Assembly: GCA_018061485.1 (NCBI GenBank)
Contig: JAGOUA010000014.1
Span: forward strand, 1-15,491
From: Patescibacteria group bacterium
GTDB lineage: Bacteria; Patescibacteriota; Patescibacteriia; 2-12-FULL-60-25
Direction of reading: 5' to 3'
DNA length: 15,491 bases
Part shown: positions 6,383-12,945 of the stretch, in pieces
Layout: every line of letters begins with the position of its first letter
How positions within the stretch are numbered: position 1 is the first letter of the stretch
The notes under the pieces: generated by a model
Told to the model about the DNA's origin: nothing
The model's database searches: none
Seen by the model: only the letters and a program-made list of their open reading frames with translations
Made by a program: the position numbers and the translations under genes

Positions 6383-6892
6383 CTACCCCTCAGCCGAGGG
6401 AGCGGTGGAGGGCGAGATCGAGTGAGGCTTGGTGTGCGTGAGCGGAGCTTGCTTGGCGCGGAGCTCTTCCAGGCCTTCTTTCAGTTGCTCGATCCACCCC
6501 AACCCCTCGCCCTTTGGCCAACGATCTTCCGCAGAAAGAAAAGCGATTCTTGGATCTCGCTGATAGGCGCCGACATCGCCCGAGAACAGCCTGAGACTCA
6601 CCACCAAGCCCCCCTGTTCCGCCAAGATGCGGATAGCAGCAAGCAAATCCGGTCCATTCTTCCCGCGAACACCCAAGTCCCCATCCGACACAAGAAAGAG
6701 GCGACTTCCCCTGGGAAGCGATTTGCAGTAAGCCAAGGCCTCGTCACACCCACCGAAGAGCACGGGTATCATGCCAAGCATCTCCGGAACCATCCAGTTA
6801 TACGTATCCAACAGCGACGAACTATCATCCACCATCACTAGGCGAACACCGTCATCCGCCGACGGACACGTATCAATACCGATCTGTGACAT
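6383..6892 (-). CDS. Stand-alone response-regulator receiver-domain protein
   Basis: The product is 169 aa. It has the receiver (CheY-like) fold: acidic pair D22-D23 after strand RLVMV, likely phospho-acceptor D70 ending strand LFLVS, S104 in place of the switch Thr/Ser (RLFSGD), and K127 (DRWPKGE) as the conserved Lys. Beyond ~residue 148 there is only a Ser/Pro/Thr-rich tail and no DNA-binding domain. It would act by protein contact if phosphorylated. No histidine kinase is in the window. Expression signals are good: promoter at 6932-6960, a small hairpin CTACC/GGTAG, then GGAGGT about 10 bases before the ATG. This is one of the few clear Shine-Dalgarno sites here. Its terminator is strong. 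The neighbouring proline-rich gene is divergent. Receiver assignment is fairly secure; the partner is unknown. Confidence 0.8.
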   Translation of the reverse strand: MSQIGIDTCPSADDGVRLVMVDDSSSLLDTYNWMVPEMLGMIPVLFGGCDEALAYCKSLPRGSRLFLVSDGDLGVRGKNGPDLLAAIRILAEQGGLVVSLRLFSGDVGAYQRDPRIAFLSAEDRWPKGEGLGWIEQLKEGLEELRAKQAPLTHTKPHSISPSTAPSAEG

Positions 6893-6931
6893 CCTGAGTC
6901 GAACCTCCGTCTACCGATATGGTAGTGCTGG

Positions 6932-6960
6932 AGTCTAGCAGATCGCCCCCGCCCCGTCAA
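6932..6960 (-). promoter_or_regulatory. Promoter of the receiver gene
   Basis: On the minus strand the -35 is TTGACG (6960-6955), followed by a 17-base spacer ending TGC and the -10 TAGACT (6937-6932). The leader then contains the hairpin 6911-6925 and GGAGGT. Confidence 0.7.
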
Positions 6961-6988
6961 TCAAGCCCTCGCGCGAACCATCGTGTTT

Positions 6989-6997
6989 TGCTATCCT
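6989..6997 (+). promoter_or_regulatory. Extended -10 promoter of the proline-rich gene
   Basis: TGCTATCCT lies 9 bases upstream of the Shine-Dalgarno GAAAGGAG (7007-7014). No convincing -35 is visible. Confidence 0.55.
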
Positions 6998-7022
6998 ATC
7001 CAGCACGAAAGGAGCTGTTCTG

Positions 7023-7181
7023 ATGAACGAACCCGCAAAAGATCCCCCGTCTGACGAGCCTCAGCCCCCTCCGGATTCCGCCCCAGCCCCCTCCCAACCA
7101 GTCGTCGAGCTCCCTCCTCCTGGGGATCCAGCTTGGTACCAAGGCCCCGGCGGCCTACGACACAAAATCCCCGATCTCTAG
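7023..7181 (+). CDS. Small proline-rich protein (52 aa)
   Basis: The short ORF has complete expression signals: extended -10 at 6989-6997, GAAAGGAG 8 bases before the ATG, TAG at 7179-7181 and a strong terminator at 7214-7236. The product is acidic and proline-rich in its first ~36 residues (KDPPSDEPQPPPDSAPAPSQ). It ends with a more ordered, basic tail (DPAWYQGPGGLRHKIPDL). There is no signal peptide or membrane helix. The family is not recognised. It is divergent from the receiver gene and upstream of the DUF4407-like gene, whose own C-terminus is also proline-rich. A linear binding peptide or adaptor is possible, but that is inference. Confidence 0.7.
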   Translation: MNEPAKDPPSDEPQPPPDSAPAPSQPVVELPPPGDPAWYQGPGGLRHKIPDL

Positions 7182-7213
7182 CGGACACCCCCTCCCCTCA
7201 GCCCCACCTATCG

Positions 7214-7236
7214 CCAAGCATCCTGCTTGGTTTTTT
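7214..7236 (+). terminator. Terminator of the proline-rich gene
   Basis: CCAAGCA (7214-7220) pairs with TGCTTGG (7224-7230) with a 3-base loop, followed by TTTTTT. Confidence 0.88.
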
Positions 7237-7294
7237 GCTTTCCTTAGCCAAAAATCCCCTCAATTATTCCTCCCTATAGAGTGTAAAGTGCCGG

Positions 7295-7323
7295 TTGACA
7301 AAGAGACGCTTTTCTGCTATTAT
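7295..7323 (+). promoter_or_regulatory. Consensus sigma70-type promoter of the DUF4407-like gene
   Basis: TTGACA (7295-7300), a 17-base spacer ending TGC, and TATTAT (7318-7323). The hexamers and spacing are the same as at the tRNA-Thr promoter, so high expression is expected. The start is near 7330, leaving a ~89-nt leader with the hairpin GGGGG/CCCCC (7387-7402). Confidence 0.88.
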
Positions 7324-7418
7324 AGATCACTTGTCTTGAGGAATTCGTCTCTTGACAAACGCTCCTTTCCAATCAACGGACTACACGGGGGACATTTCCC
7401 CCAGAAAGAGACGCTCAC

Positions 7419-9677
7419 ATGAGCCAAGACTCGACGAACACCCCTTCCGCCAAGACCGGCTTTGACCGGATGGCGGAGTGGTGGGAACGCCTCTTCGTGA
7501 TGGCGTTCCGCATGGCGACCGCCCCCTTGGTGGCGCTGGTGGTGGTGATGACGCACGTCATCAACCGCCTGCCGGACGTCTTCCTCCTGACCCCCTGGGG
7601 AAAGGAGGAGAACTCCCTCTACACCCAGACGGTGCGGGGATACACCACTCTCCTTCGGGTGTACCTCGTGGCGATCGCCGCCTTCGAGACGTACACCTGG
7701 AGCGCAAGCTTCGGCTACGCTCTCACGAGCCCGGCAGCCGTCTGGCTCCTCACGGGGGTCATGGTAACCGCCACCCTTGTGGTGGACCGGTCTCTTCTGG
7801 TGATGAACACCCGCGCTCGTGACACGCTCTTGACCCCTCCCCCCACGACGCAACCCGTCGTGGAGCCGTGGTGGCACCAGGGATGGAACAAGGTGCGTGC
7901 GTTCTTCCGACTGACGCCGATCCCCTTTCAGGGTGAGCGGCACAGCGTCTGGACGCAGACCGTCCGTGAGTACCTGCGTGATCCGCGCTTTCGCCGACAG
8001 GCATGGATGCGGTTTGCGATCGTGCTCGCCATCTCGGTCGTGAACGCGGTACCGTTCGAGCTCAGGGTGTTCGAATCCGAGATCAACGCCATCATTCAGG
8101 CGACAGAGATCAGGAGACTGAGCAGCCTGCGCGAGACGGCTACCGCCACCACCCGGGTGCGGCACGACGAACTGATGCGGGATGAGCAGATGCAAGAACG
8201 CGCCTCGGTCACCCGCTACACCAACGATCGCGCCCAAGCCCGTCAGGATATGCTCGCGCGACACACCACCGAGCTCGCCCGCCTTCGTGGTGAAGCGAAT
8301 CGGTTGGGTGCCGCCGCAACCAACGAGTCCGCTGGCCGTGGACCCTCGGGTCAACGCGGTGCCGGCGGAACGTACGAAGCCCTGCGCCGCGACGCGAGCG
8401 AGGCTTCTGACCGCGTTCGCGCGTACGAAGCCACCGCTCATAGCGAGCAGACCTCCTTCGATCGAGAAACCGCCACCCGGCGGAGCGAGATCGAGAACCA
8501 GGCCCGGACGCGTCGGAGCACCCTCAATCGAGAGCTCGAGACGCGACTTGCCCACGTTCGTTCTCCCGCCTTTGCGCAGGAGCGCCGCGTGGAGTGGGAG
8601 CAGCCCCGTGGCTTTCTTGCCCGCTTCAGCGCTCTCCGCGCTTTGGAGCATCGAGACGCATCGGTGCGAGTCACGGTTTGGGGACTTCGGTGTTTCACCG
8701 TCTTCCTTGGACTGATGTTTCTGCTCCTCAAGGCGCGTGCTCCCCGCGAATTCGAGACCTACCACTCTGTCGAGTGCCAGGCCGCGGCAGGTCACGAAGG
8801 CGCAAAAGAGCATTTGCGTCGCCTCGGCATCGCAAACTTCTCCGCTCACGCGCGAGACATTAGTGCCAAGGGCCTCCTGCTGCAGTGGCACGCGCTGTGT
8901 GTTGACACGATGCAGAAGGTCAACGCCCTTGAAACAGAGATGCGCGACCTCGCCATCAAACGTGAGAAGGGCAACTGGGCGCTCGACGCGAACACTATCC
9001 GTGGAACGCTCCGTAAGGCATTCCTCGATGGTGTAGCACCCATGTTTCAGGGGCTGAGCGAGCTCGAGAACGCGGCCAAGACCTCTGGTCTGGAAGCGCT
9101 TCTCTGGCCCGACACCCTGAACAACGGCATCGATCCTCGCTTCGCCACCGAACGCTTGTGGAACGTCTCCTCCGCTCAGCTCACCGAGCTGGGATGGGAA
9201 GACCCCACGAACGATCGCGCGGAAATGCGGGAGCTTTGCGAGAGCTACATCGGTCTCCAGTTCGTGATCGCAAAAGCGGTCGCCGATTGGAACGTTGAGC
9301 TGCATCGCCTGTCAGTGGACGCGAGTGCTGAGGTCATCGACGCCTCGGCCGCGAGTTTCTACGCCCAGCATATGCTCCCCGCGCTCATGCAAATGACGCG
9401 GATCGAGCAGCTGCTGACGGCCCGGGCCCAGCCGATCCCGGCCTGGCCCAACAATCAGGATCCGCGTGAAGGGCTCGAGGCGCGTATGCTTCGCCTTCCC
9501 ACGGAACCCCTTTCAGACGACGACCTTGAAGCCTACCCCGTTACCCAGGCCGCGCCCAAAAGCGCCAGCCCCGTGATGACGAAGCCCAAGGCCGCCCCCC
9601 CGCCCCTTCCCACCCCTAGCCAGGCAAAGGTAGCCACTCCTCCGGCGCTGCGCGTTATTCGCGACGCCGCCGAGTAG
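7419..9677 (+). CDS. DUF4407-like membrane/coiled-coil protein
   Basis: The product is 752 aa. An N-terminal hydrophobic helix (~27-48) is followed by a helix pair (~79-126) ending VVDRSLLVMN. The next helix reads RFAIVLAISVVNAVPFELRVFESEI (~198-222), the hallmark 'PLEL-iFE-EI' turn of DUF4407. A long Arg/Glu/Ala-rich coiled coil spans ~225-400, interrupted by a Gly/Ser-rich patch (~303-317). A last helix (~418-437) precedes a large soluble C-terminal region (~440-690) and a Pro/Ala/Lys tail (~705-752). A segment is duplicated (55-75 and 163-185; TQTVR in both). DUF4407 function is not established. The gene has a consensus promoter and no good Shine-Dalgarno (AAAGAGA). Its base composition is GC-richer than its neighbours. 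Family call is moderately sure; the C-terminal region is unassigned. Confidence 0.82.
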   Translation: MSQDSTNTPSAKTGFDRMAEWWERLFVMAFRMATAPLVALVVVMTHVINRLPDVFLLTPWGKEENSLYTQTVRGYTTLLRVYLVAIAAFETYTWSASFGYALTSPAAVWLLTGVMVTATLVVDRSLLVMNTRARDTLLTPPPTTQPVVEPWWHQGWNKVRAFFRLTPIPFQGERHSVWTQTVREYLRDPRFRRQAWMRFAIVLAISVVNAVPFELRVFESEINAIIQATEIRRLSSLRETATATTRVRHDELMRDEQMQERASVTRYTNDRAQARQDMLARHTTELARLRGEANRLGAAATNESAGRGPSGQRGAGGTYEALRRDASEASDRVRAYEATAHSEQTSFDRETATRRSEIENQARTRRSTLNRELETRLAHVRSPAFAQERRVEWEQPRGFLARFSALRALEHRDASVRVTVWGLRCFTVFLGLMFLLLKARAPREFETYHSVECQAAAGHEGAKEHLRRLGIANFSAHARDISAKGLLLQWHALCVDTMQKVNALETEMRDLAIKREKGNWALDANTIRGTLRKAFLDGVAPMFQGLSELENAAKTSGLEALLWPDTLNNGIDPRFATERLWNVSSAQLTELGWEDPTNDRAEMRELCESYIGLQFVIAKAVADWNVELHRLSVDASAEVIDASAASFYAQHMLPALMQMTRIEQLLTARAQPIPAWPNNQDPREGLEARMLRLPTEPLSDDDLEAYPVTQAAPKSASPVMTKPKAAPPPLPTPSQAKVATPPALRVIRDAAE

Positions 9678-9694
9678 CTCCCCCAGCCTTCCTC

Positions 9695-9729
9695 AGCCCC
9701 ACCCCCGAGTTCTTCGGTGCGGTGGGGCT
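9695..9729 (+). terminator. Hairpin after the DUF4407-like gene
   Basis: AGCCCCACC (9695-9703) pairs with GGTGGGGCT (9721-9729) and encloses CCGA/TCGG. No T-tract follows, so it may be a 3'-end stabiliser or a weak terminator. Confidence 0.5.
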
Positions 9730-9782
9730 AACTATATCTGCGTATTTTTGGCTTATTTTGCAATAATCTCCCCTCAAAGCAT

Positions 9783-9811
9783 TTGACAAAGCCCCACGCA
9801 TTCCGTATTAT
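9783..9811 (+). promoter_or_regulatory. Consensus promoter of tRNA-Thr and rpmG
   Basis: TTGACA (9783-9788), a 17-base spacer and TATTAT (9806-9811). The start is near 9818, 12 bases before the tRNA. A second possible extended -10 (TGCAATAAT, 9759-9767) lies upstream. Confidence 0.88.
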
Positions 9812-9829
9812 CTCCCCACACAGCCTCGA

Positions 9830-9905
9830 GCCAGCGTAGCTCAGCTGGCAGAGCAGCGGTTTTGTAAACCGCAGGTCACCGGTTCGATCCCGGTCGCTGG
9901 CTCCA
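9830..9905 (+). tRNA. tRNA-Thr (anticodon TGT)
   Basis: The acceptor GCCAGCG (9830-9836) pairs with CGCTGGC (9895-9901). Discriminator T is at 9902 and an encoded CCA at 9903-9905. The D arm is GCTC/GAGC. The anticodon stem GCGGT/ACCGC holds loop TTTGTAA, giving anticodon TGT for ACA and other ACN codons. The T arm ACCGG/CCGGT has loop TTCGATC. Length is 76 with CCA. rpmG begins 16 bases later with no terminator between, so the tRNA is probably cut from a common transcript. Confidence 0.96.
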
Positions 9906-9921
9906 TTCACCTCATCTTCCT

Positions 9922-10074
9922 ATGCCACAAAAGTCCATGGTCCGCATGAAATGCACAGAATGCGGCGGAAACAACTACAACACCACCCGCAACCCGAAGT
10001 TGAAGGTACGTTTGGAGTTCCGCAAGTATTGCAAGTCCTGCAAAGGCCACCAAACCCACAAAGAAACAAAATAA
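9922..10074 (+). CDS. rpmG: 50S ribosomal protein L33
   Basis: L33 is a small zinc-ribbon protein near the E site of the large subunit. The ORF encodes 50 aa, the usual size. It has the full zinc set C11-x2-C14 and C37-x2-C40. Other family marks are MVRMKCTECGGNNYNTTRNP, the KLEF-like VRLEFRKYC, and the C-terminal basic KGHQTHKETK. The start ATG at 9922 gives MPQKSMVRMK. There is no Shine-Dalgarno in the 16 bases between the tRNA and the ATG, so efficient translation may rely on processing of the tRNA's 3' end. The TAA stop (10072-10074) touches the first paired base of structured element copy B. A tRNA next to rpmG is common in bacteria, but the usual secE-nusG-rplK-rplA are not here. Confidence 0.95.
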   Translation: MPQKSMVRMKCTECGGNNYNTTRNPKLKVRLEFRKYCKSCKGHQTHKETK

Positions 10075-10195
10075 GAACGCTCGTGATTGGCGACCTGCTA
10101 GCGCTTCGCTACGAATCATCCTCACCGTACGAATACGTACGCCTCCGGTGATTCTTGCTCCAGCGCGTCGCATCTCATCCAATCACAACCGTTCT
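10074..10195 (-). ncRNA. Structured ~122-nt repeat element, copy B (inverted relative to copy A)
   Basis: Read on the minus strand it has the same order of parts as copy A. AGAACG pairs with CGTTCT at its ends (10195-10190 with 10079-10074). GTGATTG pairs with CAATCAC, then GCGAC/GTCGC, GCGCT/AGCGC (AGTAC-type stem in copy A), and GAATCA/TGATTC. The apical hairpin CGTACG/CGTACG has loop TATT. The internal blocks are the same as in copy A. Four stems differ from copy A in sequence but remain complementary. It fills the gap between rpmG and the nuclease gene. No clear promoter is seen for minus-strand transcription, so here it may function as a folded 3' end of the rpmG mRNA or simply be a repeat. 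Confidence 0.7.
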
Positions 10196-10223
10196 CAATT
10201 GAAACCTGTTTTCCATACGATAC

Positions 10224-10241
10224 ACCCTCCACACGGAGGGT
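10224..10241 (+). terminator. Hairpin before the nuclease gene (possible terminator)
   Basis: ACCCTCC (10224-10230) pairs with GGAGGGT (10235-10241), loop ACAC, followed by only three further T-rich bases (TTTACC). It could end the tRNA-Thr/rpmG transcript. Confidence 0.5.
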
Positions 10242-10250
10242 TTACCGTTG

Positions 10251-10256
10251 TATGAT
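10251..10256 (+). promoter_or_regulatory. -10 box overlapping the first ATG of the nuclease gene
   Basis: TATGAT lies 7 bases before ATG 10264. The earlier in-frame ATGs at 10252 and 10255 fall inside this box. If it is the promoter, the true start is 10264 and the mRNA is leaderless. Confidence 0.5.
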
Positions 10257-10263
10257 GTTTTCT

Positions 10264-11718
10264 ATGATCCTGCCTCTTCGTGATGTGGATATTGCTCGGA
10301 GCTTTGTGTGTCCCCATTGGCCGTATTGGGACCGTTTTGGCGATCCCGCTCTTAAGCGCGACAACGACGAAGCACGAACGTCCGATCTCTTTGAGAAGCT
10401 CTGGATGGAGCAAGAGCTCATTCAGACGCACGCACCAGAGGCGGTGTGGATCGATCAAGACCTCACGGACGAAGAGGCCGCCATCCAAACTCAAGCGCTC
10501 ATGAATCGCGGAGCGCCTGCTATCGCTCGCCCCGTTCTGCGAACAGACGGACGACAGGGCAAGCCGTCGCTCTTGATACGAACCGGCGGAACGAGTCGCC
10601 TAGGCGATTGGAAGTACGCCCCACTAGATATTCGTCGAGCGATCCATCTTCGTAAAGACGAAGCGTTCCGCCTCTACTTTTACGAAGAACTCTTGCGCGA
10701 GCTGCAGGGAGCGACGCCCGCTTTTTTACGCTGCCTAAATCGTGATGGTGAGCTTTTTGATGCACCGAATGACCAGTGGCGTGAAGAATATCCCGCTTTT
10801 ATTCGACAGCTTGAACGCGTCACCCAAGGAGAATGCCCTCTCCCCGTGTATCGAAAGGGATGCGCTGATACGTCGCCTTGGGGGCAGGCATGTCTCGCTC
10901 TTGCTGTTAAGCGTGATGATATCGCGCTTCTTTTTAGCATCTCACAAAAACAGATGGATGGATTGCGCGCGCAAGGCATCGAGACCATTCACCAAGCCGC
11001 CGACATGGATCCGCTCCAACTCGAAGGCGTAGCACCCAGCCTCACTCTTCGTGCACTGTTGCGATTGCAACGCCAAGCGCGCTCACTCGTGGATCGAAGT
11101 GTCTTGATTCGTGAACCGTGGCCCGCGACATCGGCAAAAACAATTGTCGCTTTTGATATTGAAACGCATCCTGGAACAGATCAAGACTATTTATACGGCT
11201 TTGTCGTTGAACACGCAGGCAATACTCATGAATACACCCTCACGACCCTCGAGACCCCTCACGATGAAGCTTGGCTCTGGAATCAGTTTCTCGCGCTCAT
11301 CCCTACCCTTCCTCCAGAATACGCCGTCTACCACTACGGCGACTACGAAGTGACACGCTTACAGACCCTCGCAAAACGCTACAAGACCGAGCAGAATCCA
11401 TGGTTGATCCAATTCATGGACCGGTTTGTCGACATCAAAGAACTGGTGCGTGATAGCTGTATTTTTCCCCTGTTTTTTTACAGTCTCAAAGCCGTAGCGG
11501 GATTCTTGGGCTTTGCTCGCGAACAAGACGTGCGACATGGTCGAGACTCCGTTCTGCTCTACGAACAGTGGCTCCGCACACAAGACCCAACCCTTGCTCA
11601 AGCCCTCATCCAGTACAATCGCGACGATGTGTACGCACTGATCCATGTGCTTCGTTGGGCTATAACCTACGCCACGCGAGAAGGACTCTATACAGAACCG
11701 TATCCATGGAGCGTCTAA
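10264..11718 (+). CDS. TM0106-type RecB-like nuclease fused to an RNase H-like exonuclease
   Basis: The product is 484 aa from the preferred start. The N-terminal half resembles TM0106-family RecB nucleases, with an early Cys (VCPHWPYWDR) and later Cys residues (ECPLPVYRKGC...GQAC) like the Fe-S cluster set. An HhH-like stretch (QGIETIHQAADMDPLQLEGV, ~237-256) follows. The C-terminal half is an RNase H-fold 3'-5' exonuclease: FDIET (~297-301), HYGDYE (~357-362, D360) and YNRDDVYAL (~451-459). The RecB core looks worn. The usual 'P-D' position reads GKPSLL and the D-x-K position reads DIR. The C-terminal nuclease appears intact. A DNA repair or nucleic-acid trimming role is likely, but the substrate is unknown. 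An alternative ATG at 10252 would add four residues and overlap the -10 box. Another gene follows after 54 bases without a terminator. Confidence 0.85.
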   Translation: MILPLRDVDIARSFVCPHWPYWDRFGDPALKRDNDEARTSDLFEKLWMEQELIQTHAPEAVWIDQDLTDEEAAIQTQALMNRGAPAIARPVLRTDGRQGKPSLLIRTGGTSRLGDWKYAPLDIRRAIHLRKDEAFRLYFYEELLRELQGATPAFLRCLNRDGELFDAPNDQWREEYPAFIRQLERVTQGECPLPVYRKGCADTSPWGQACLALAVKRDDIALLFSISQKQMDGLRAQGIETIHQAADMDPLQLEGVAPSLTLRALLRLQRQARSLVDRSVLIREPWPATSAKTIVAFDIETHPGTDQDYLYGFVVEHAGNTHEYTLTTLETPHDEAWLWNQFLALIPTLPPEYAVYHYGDYEVTRLQTLAKRYKTEQNPWLIQFMDRFVDIKELVRDSCIFPLFFYSLKAVAGFLGFAREQDVRHGRDSVLLYEQWLRTQDPTLAQALIQYNRDDVYALIHVLRWAITYATREGLYTEPYPWSV

Positions 11719-11772
11719 CCTGCTAGTGTAACCAAGAACCGCTGGATTCTCCGATCCTCTCTCAAAACCCCT

Positions 11773-12936
11773 ATGTACCGTCTTTTTTCGCGCATCTTGA
11801 TAGCCTTTGCTCTCTTGATGGGCTTCGTTCCCTCTTTAGCGTCCGCGCAGAATCGGACAGAAGGCGTGTATGAACGCGCCGAAGTGACGCGCGTAGAAAC
11901 AAGCACGCGACAAACTTCCTCGACAACAAGCGAACAGATCCAGGTGTATCATGTGCGCTTTTTAAGCGGACCACTCAAAGGGGAATCACGAACCATCGAA
12001 GGAGATGTCGGAGCAAACCCTTACCAACTCCGTCTCGAGACGGGGGACAAGGTGGTGACCTATCTCCAACCCGCAGAACAAGCTGAGACCTGGAACATCT
12101 ATCTTGAAGGCTTTGATCGTCGCATGGCGCTGTTTTGGCTCGTCGTCTTGTTTGTCTTAATGCTCGTCTTACTCGCCGGATGGCAAGGGGCAAAAGTCGC
12201 CTTTTCTATTGGCGTTTCCCTCGCCCTCATTGGCTACGTGCTGATTCCGGCGTTCTTGGGTGGAATTAACCCGGTTCCCGTAGCCATTCTCTTGGGCGGA
12301 GTATTTACCCTCCTGTCTTGTGGCTTGAGTACCGGCTGGAACAAGAAAGCCGTGGTAACCTCTGTGGGAACCATGGGTGGGGCCATCATCGCCTATCTTT
12401 TGTCCGTCGTGTTTGTAGAGTGGACCAATCTCTCAGGACTCACCACGGATGAAGACCGCATGTTCTTTCAAAAAAATCCTACGCTCAATCCTCAAGGCCT
12501 CTTGTTTGCCGGGATTATTATCGCAAGCGTCGGCATTCTCGAAGACGTCGCCGTTTCTATCGTCTCGGGCGTCTCAGAGGTACACAAAGCGAATCCACGC
12601 CTTGGATATAAAGACCTCGTGCTATCCGGTATGGCTGTTGGGCGAGATCATATGTCCGCCCTCGCGAACACCCTGGTCTATGCGTATGTTGGCGCGTCCC
12701 TTTCGACCCTTCTCTTGTATAAGCAGTATGGCGAATCCTGGCTGAAGTTCATGAACTTTGATGTCGTGGTAGACGAGGTGATTCGCTCCCTGTGTGGAAC
12801 GATCGGCCTCATCTTTACTGTTCCGATTACCGCCCTGCTTGCCGCTTGGGCCGTTCGTCGCGATGGATGGGATCACGAAACCGGCGGATCGCCTCACGGA
12901 CACCATCACACCTCCTCACGCACGCTCGAACCATAA
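11773..12936 (+). CDS. YibE/F-like membrane protein with signal peptide
   Basis: The product is 387 aa. A signal peptide ends near ASA-Q (residue 25/26). A soluble, beta-rich external domain follows (~30-112; VYHVRFLSGPLKGESRTI, GDKVVTYL). Seven or so membrane helices come next (~117-137, 140-160, 165-185, 193-216, 240-265, 295-315, 335-360). Family marks of YibE/F are KAVVTSVGTMGGAIIAYLL, GLLFAGIIIASVGILEDVAVSI and the RDHMSALANTLVYAYVG block. The C-terminus is His-rich (HGHHHT). The family's transport role is not established. A weak extended -10 (TGCTAGTGT, 11721-11729) lies in the upstream gap. The next gene begins 9 bases after the stop, so the two are almost certainly cotranscribed. Confidence 0.88.
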   Translation: MYRLFSRILIAFALLMGFVPSLASAQNRTEGVYERAEVTRVETSTRQTSSTTSEQIQVYHVRFLSGPLKGESRTIEGDVGANPYQLRLETGDKVVTYLQPAEQAETWNIYLEGFDRRMALFWLVVLFVLMLVLLAGWQGAKVAFSIGVSLALIGYVLIPAFLGGINPVPVAILLGGVFTLLSCGLSTGWNKKAVVTSVGTMGGAIIAYLLSVVFVEWTNLSGLTTDEDRMFFQKNPTLNPQGLLFAGIIIASVGILEDVAVSIVSGVSEVHKANPRLGYKDLVLSGMAVGRDHMSALANTLVYAYVGASLSTLLLYKQYGESWLKFMNFDVVVDEVIRSLCGTIGLIFTVPITALLAAWAVRRDGWDHETGGSPHGHHHTSSRTLEP

Positions 12937-12945
12937 CACTTTGCT

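Noticed and set aside
6422..6841. 139-aa plus-strand frame over the receiver gene
   Set aside because: The minus frame has the receiver motif set, promoter, Shine-Dalgarno and terminator.
7320..9305. 661-aa open frame on the minus strand opposite the DUF4407-like gene
   Set aside because: It overlaps a gene with a consensus promoter and recognisable domain. The antisense product is rich in Gly/Arg/His with no domain, and long antisense frames are common in GC-rich codon patterns.
7196..9703. 13-base repeat CCTCAGCCCCACC after two successive genes (7196-7208 and 9691-9703)
   Set aside because: Both lie in C-rich 3' regions 13-14 bases after a stop. The second is part of a hairpin and the first is not, so it is probably coincidence in biased sequence.
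9907..10182. Short frames on both strands over rpmG and copy B
   Set aside because: rpmG with its four zinc cysteines is the real gene. The other frames run into the structured element.
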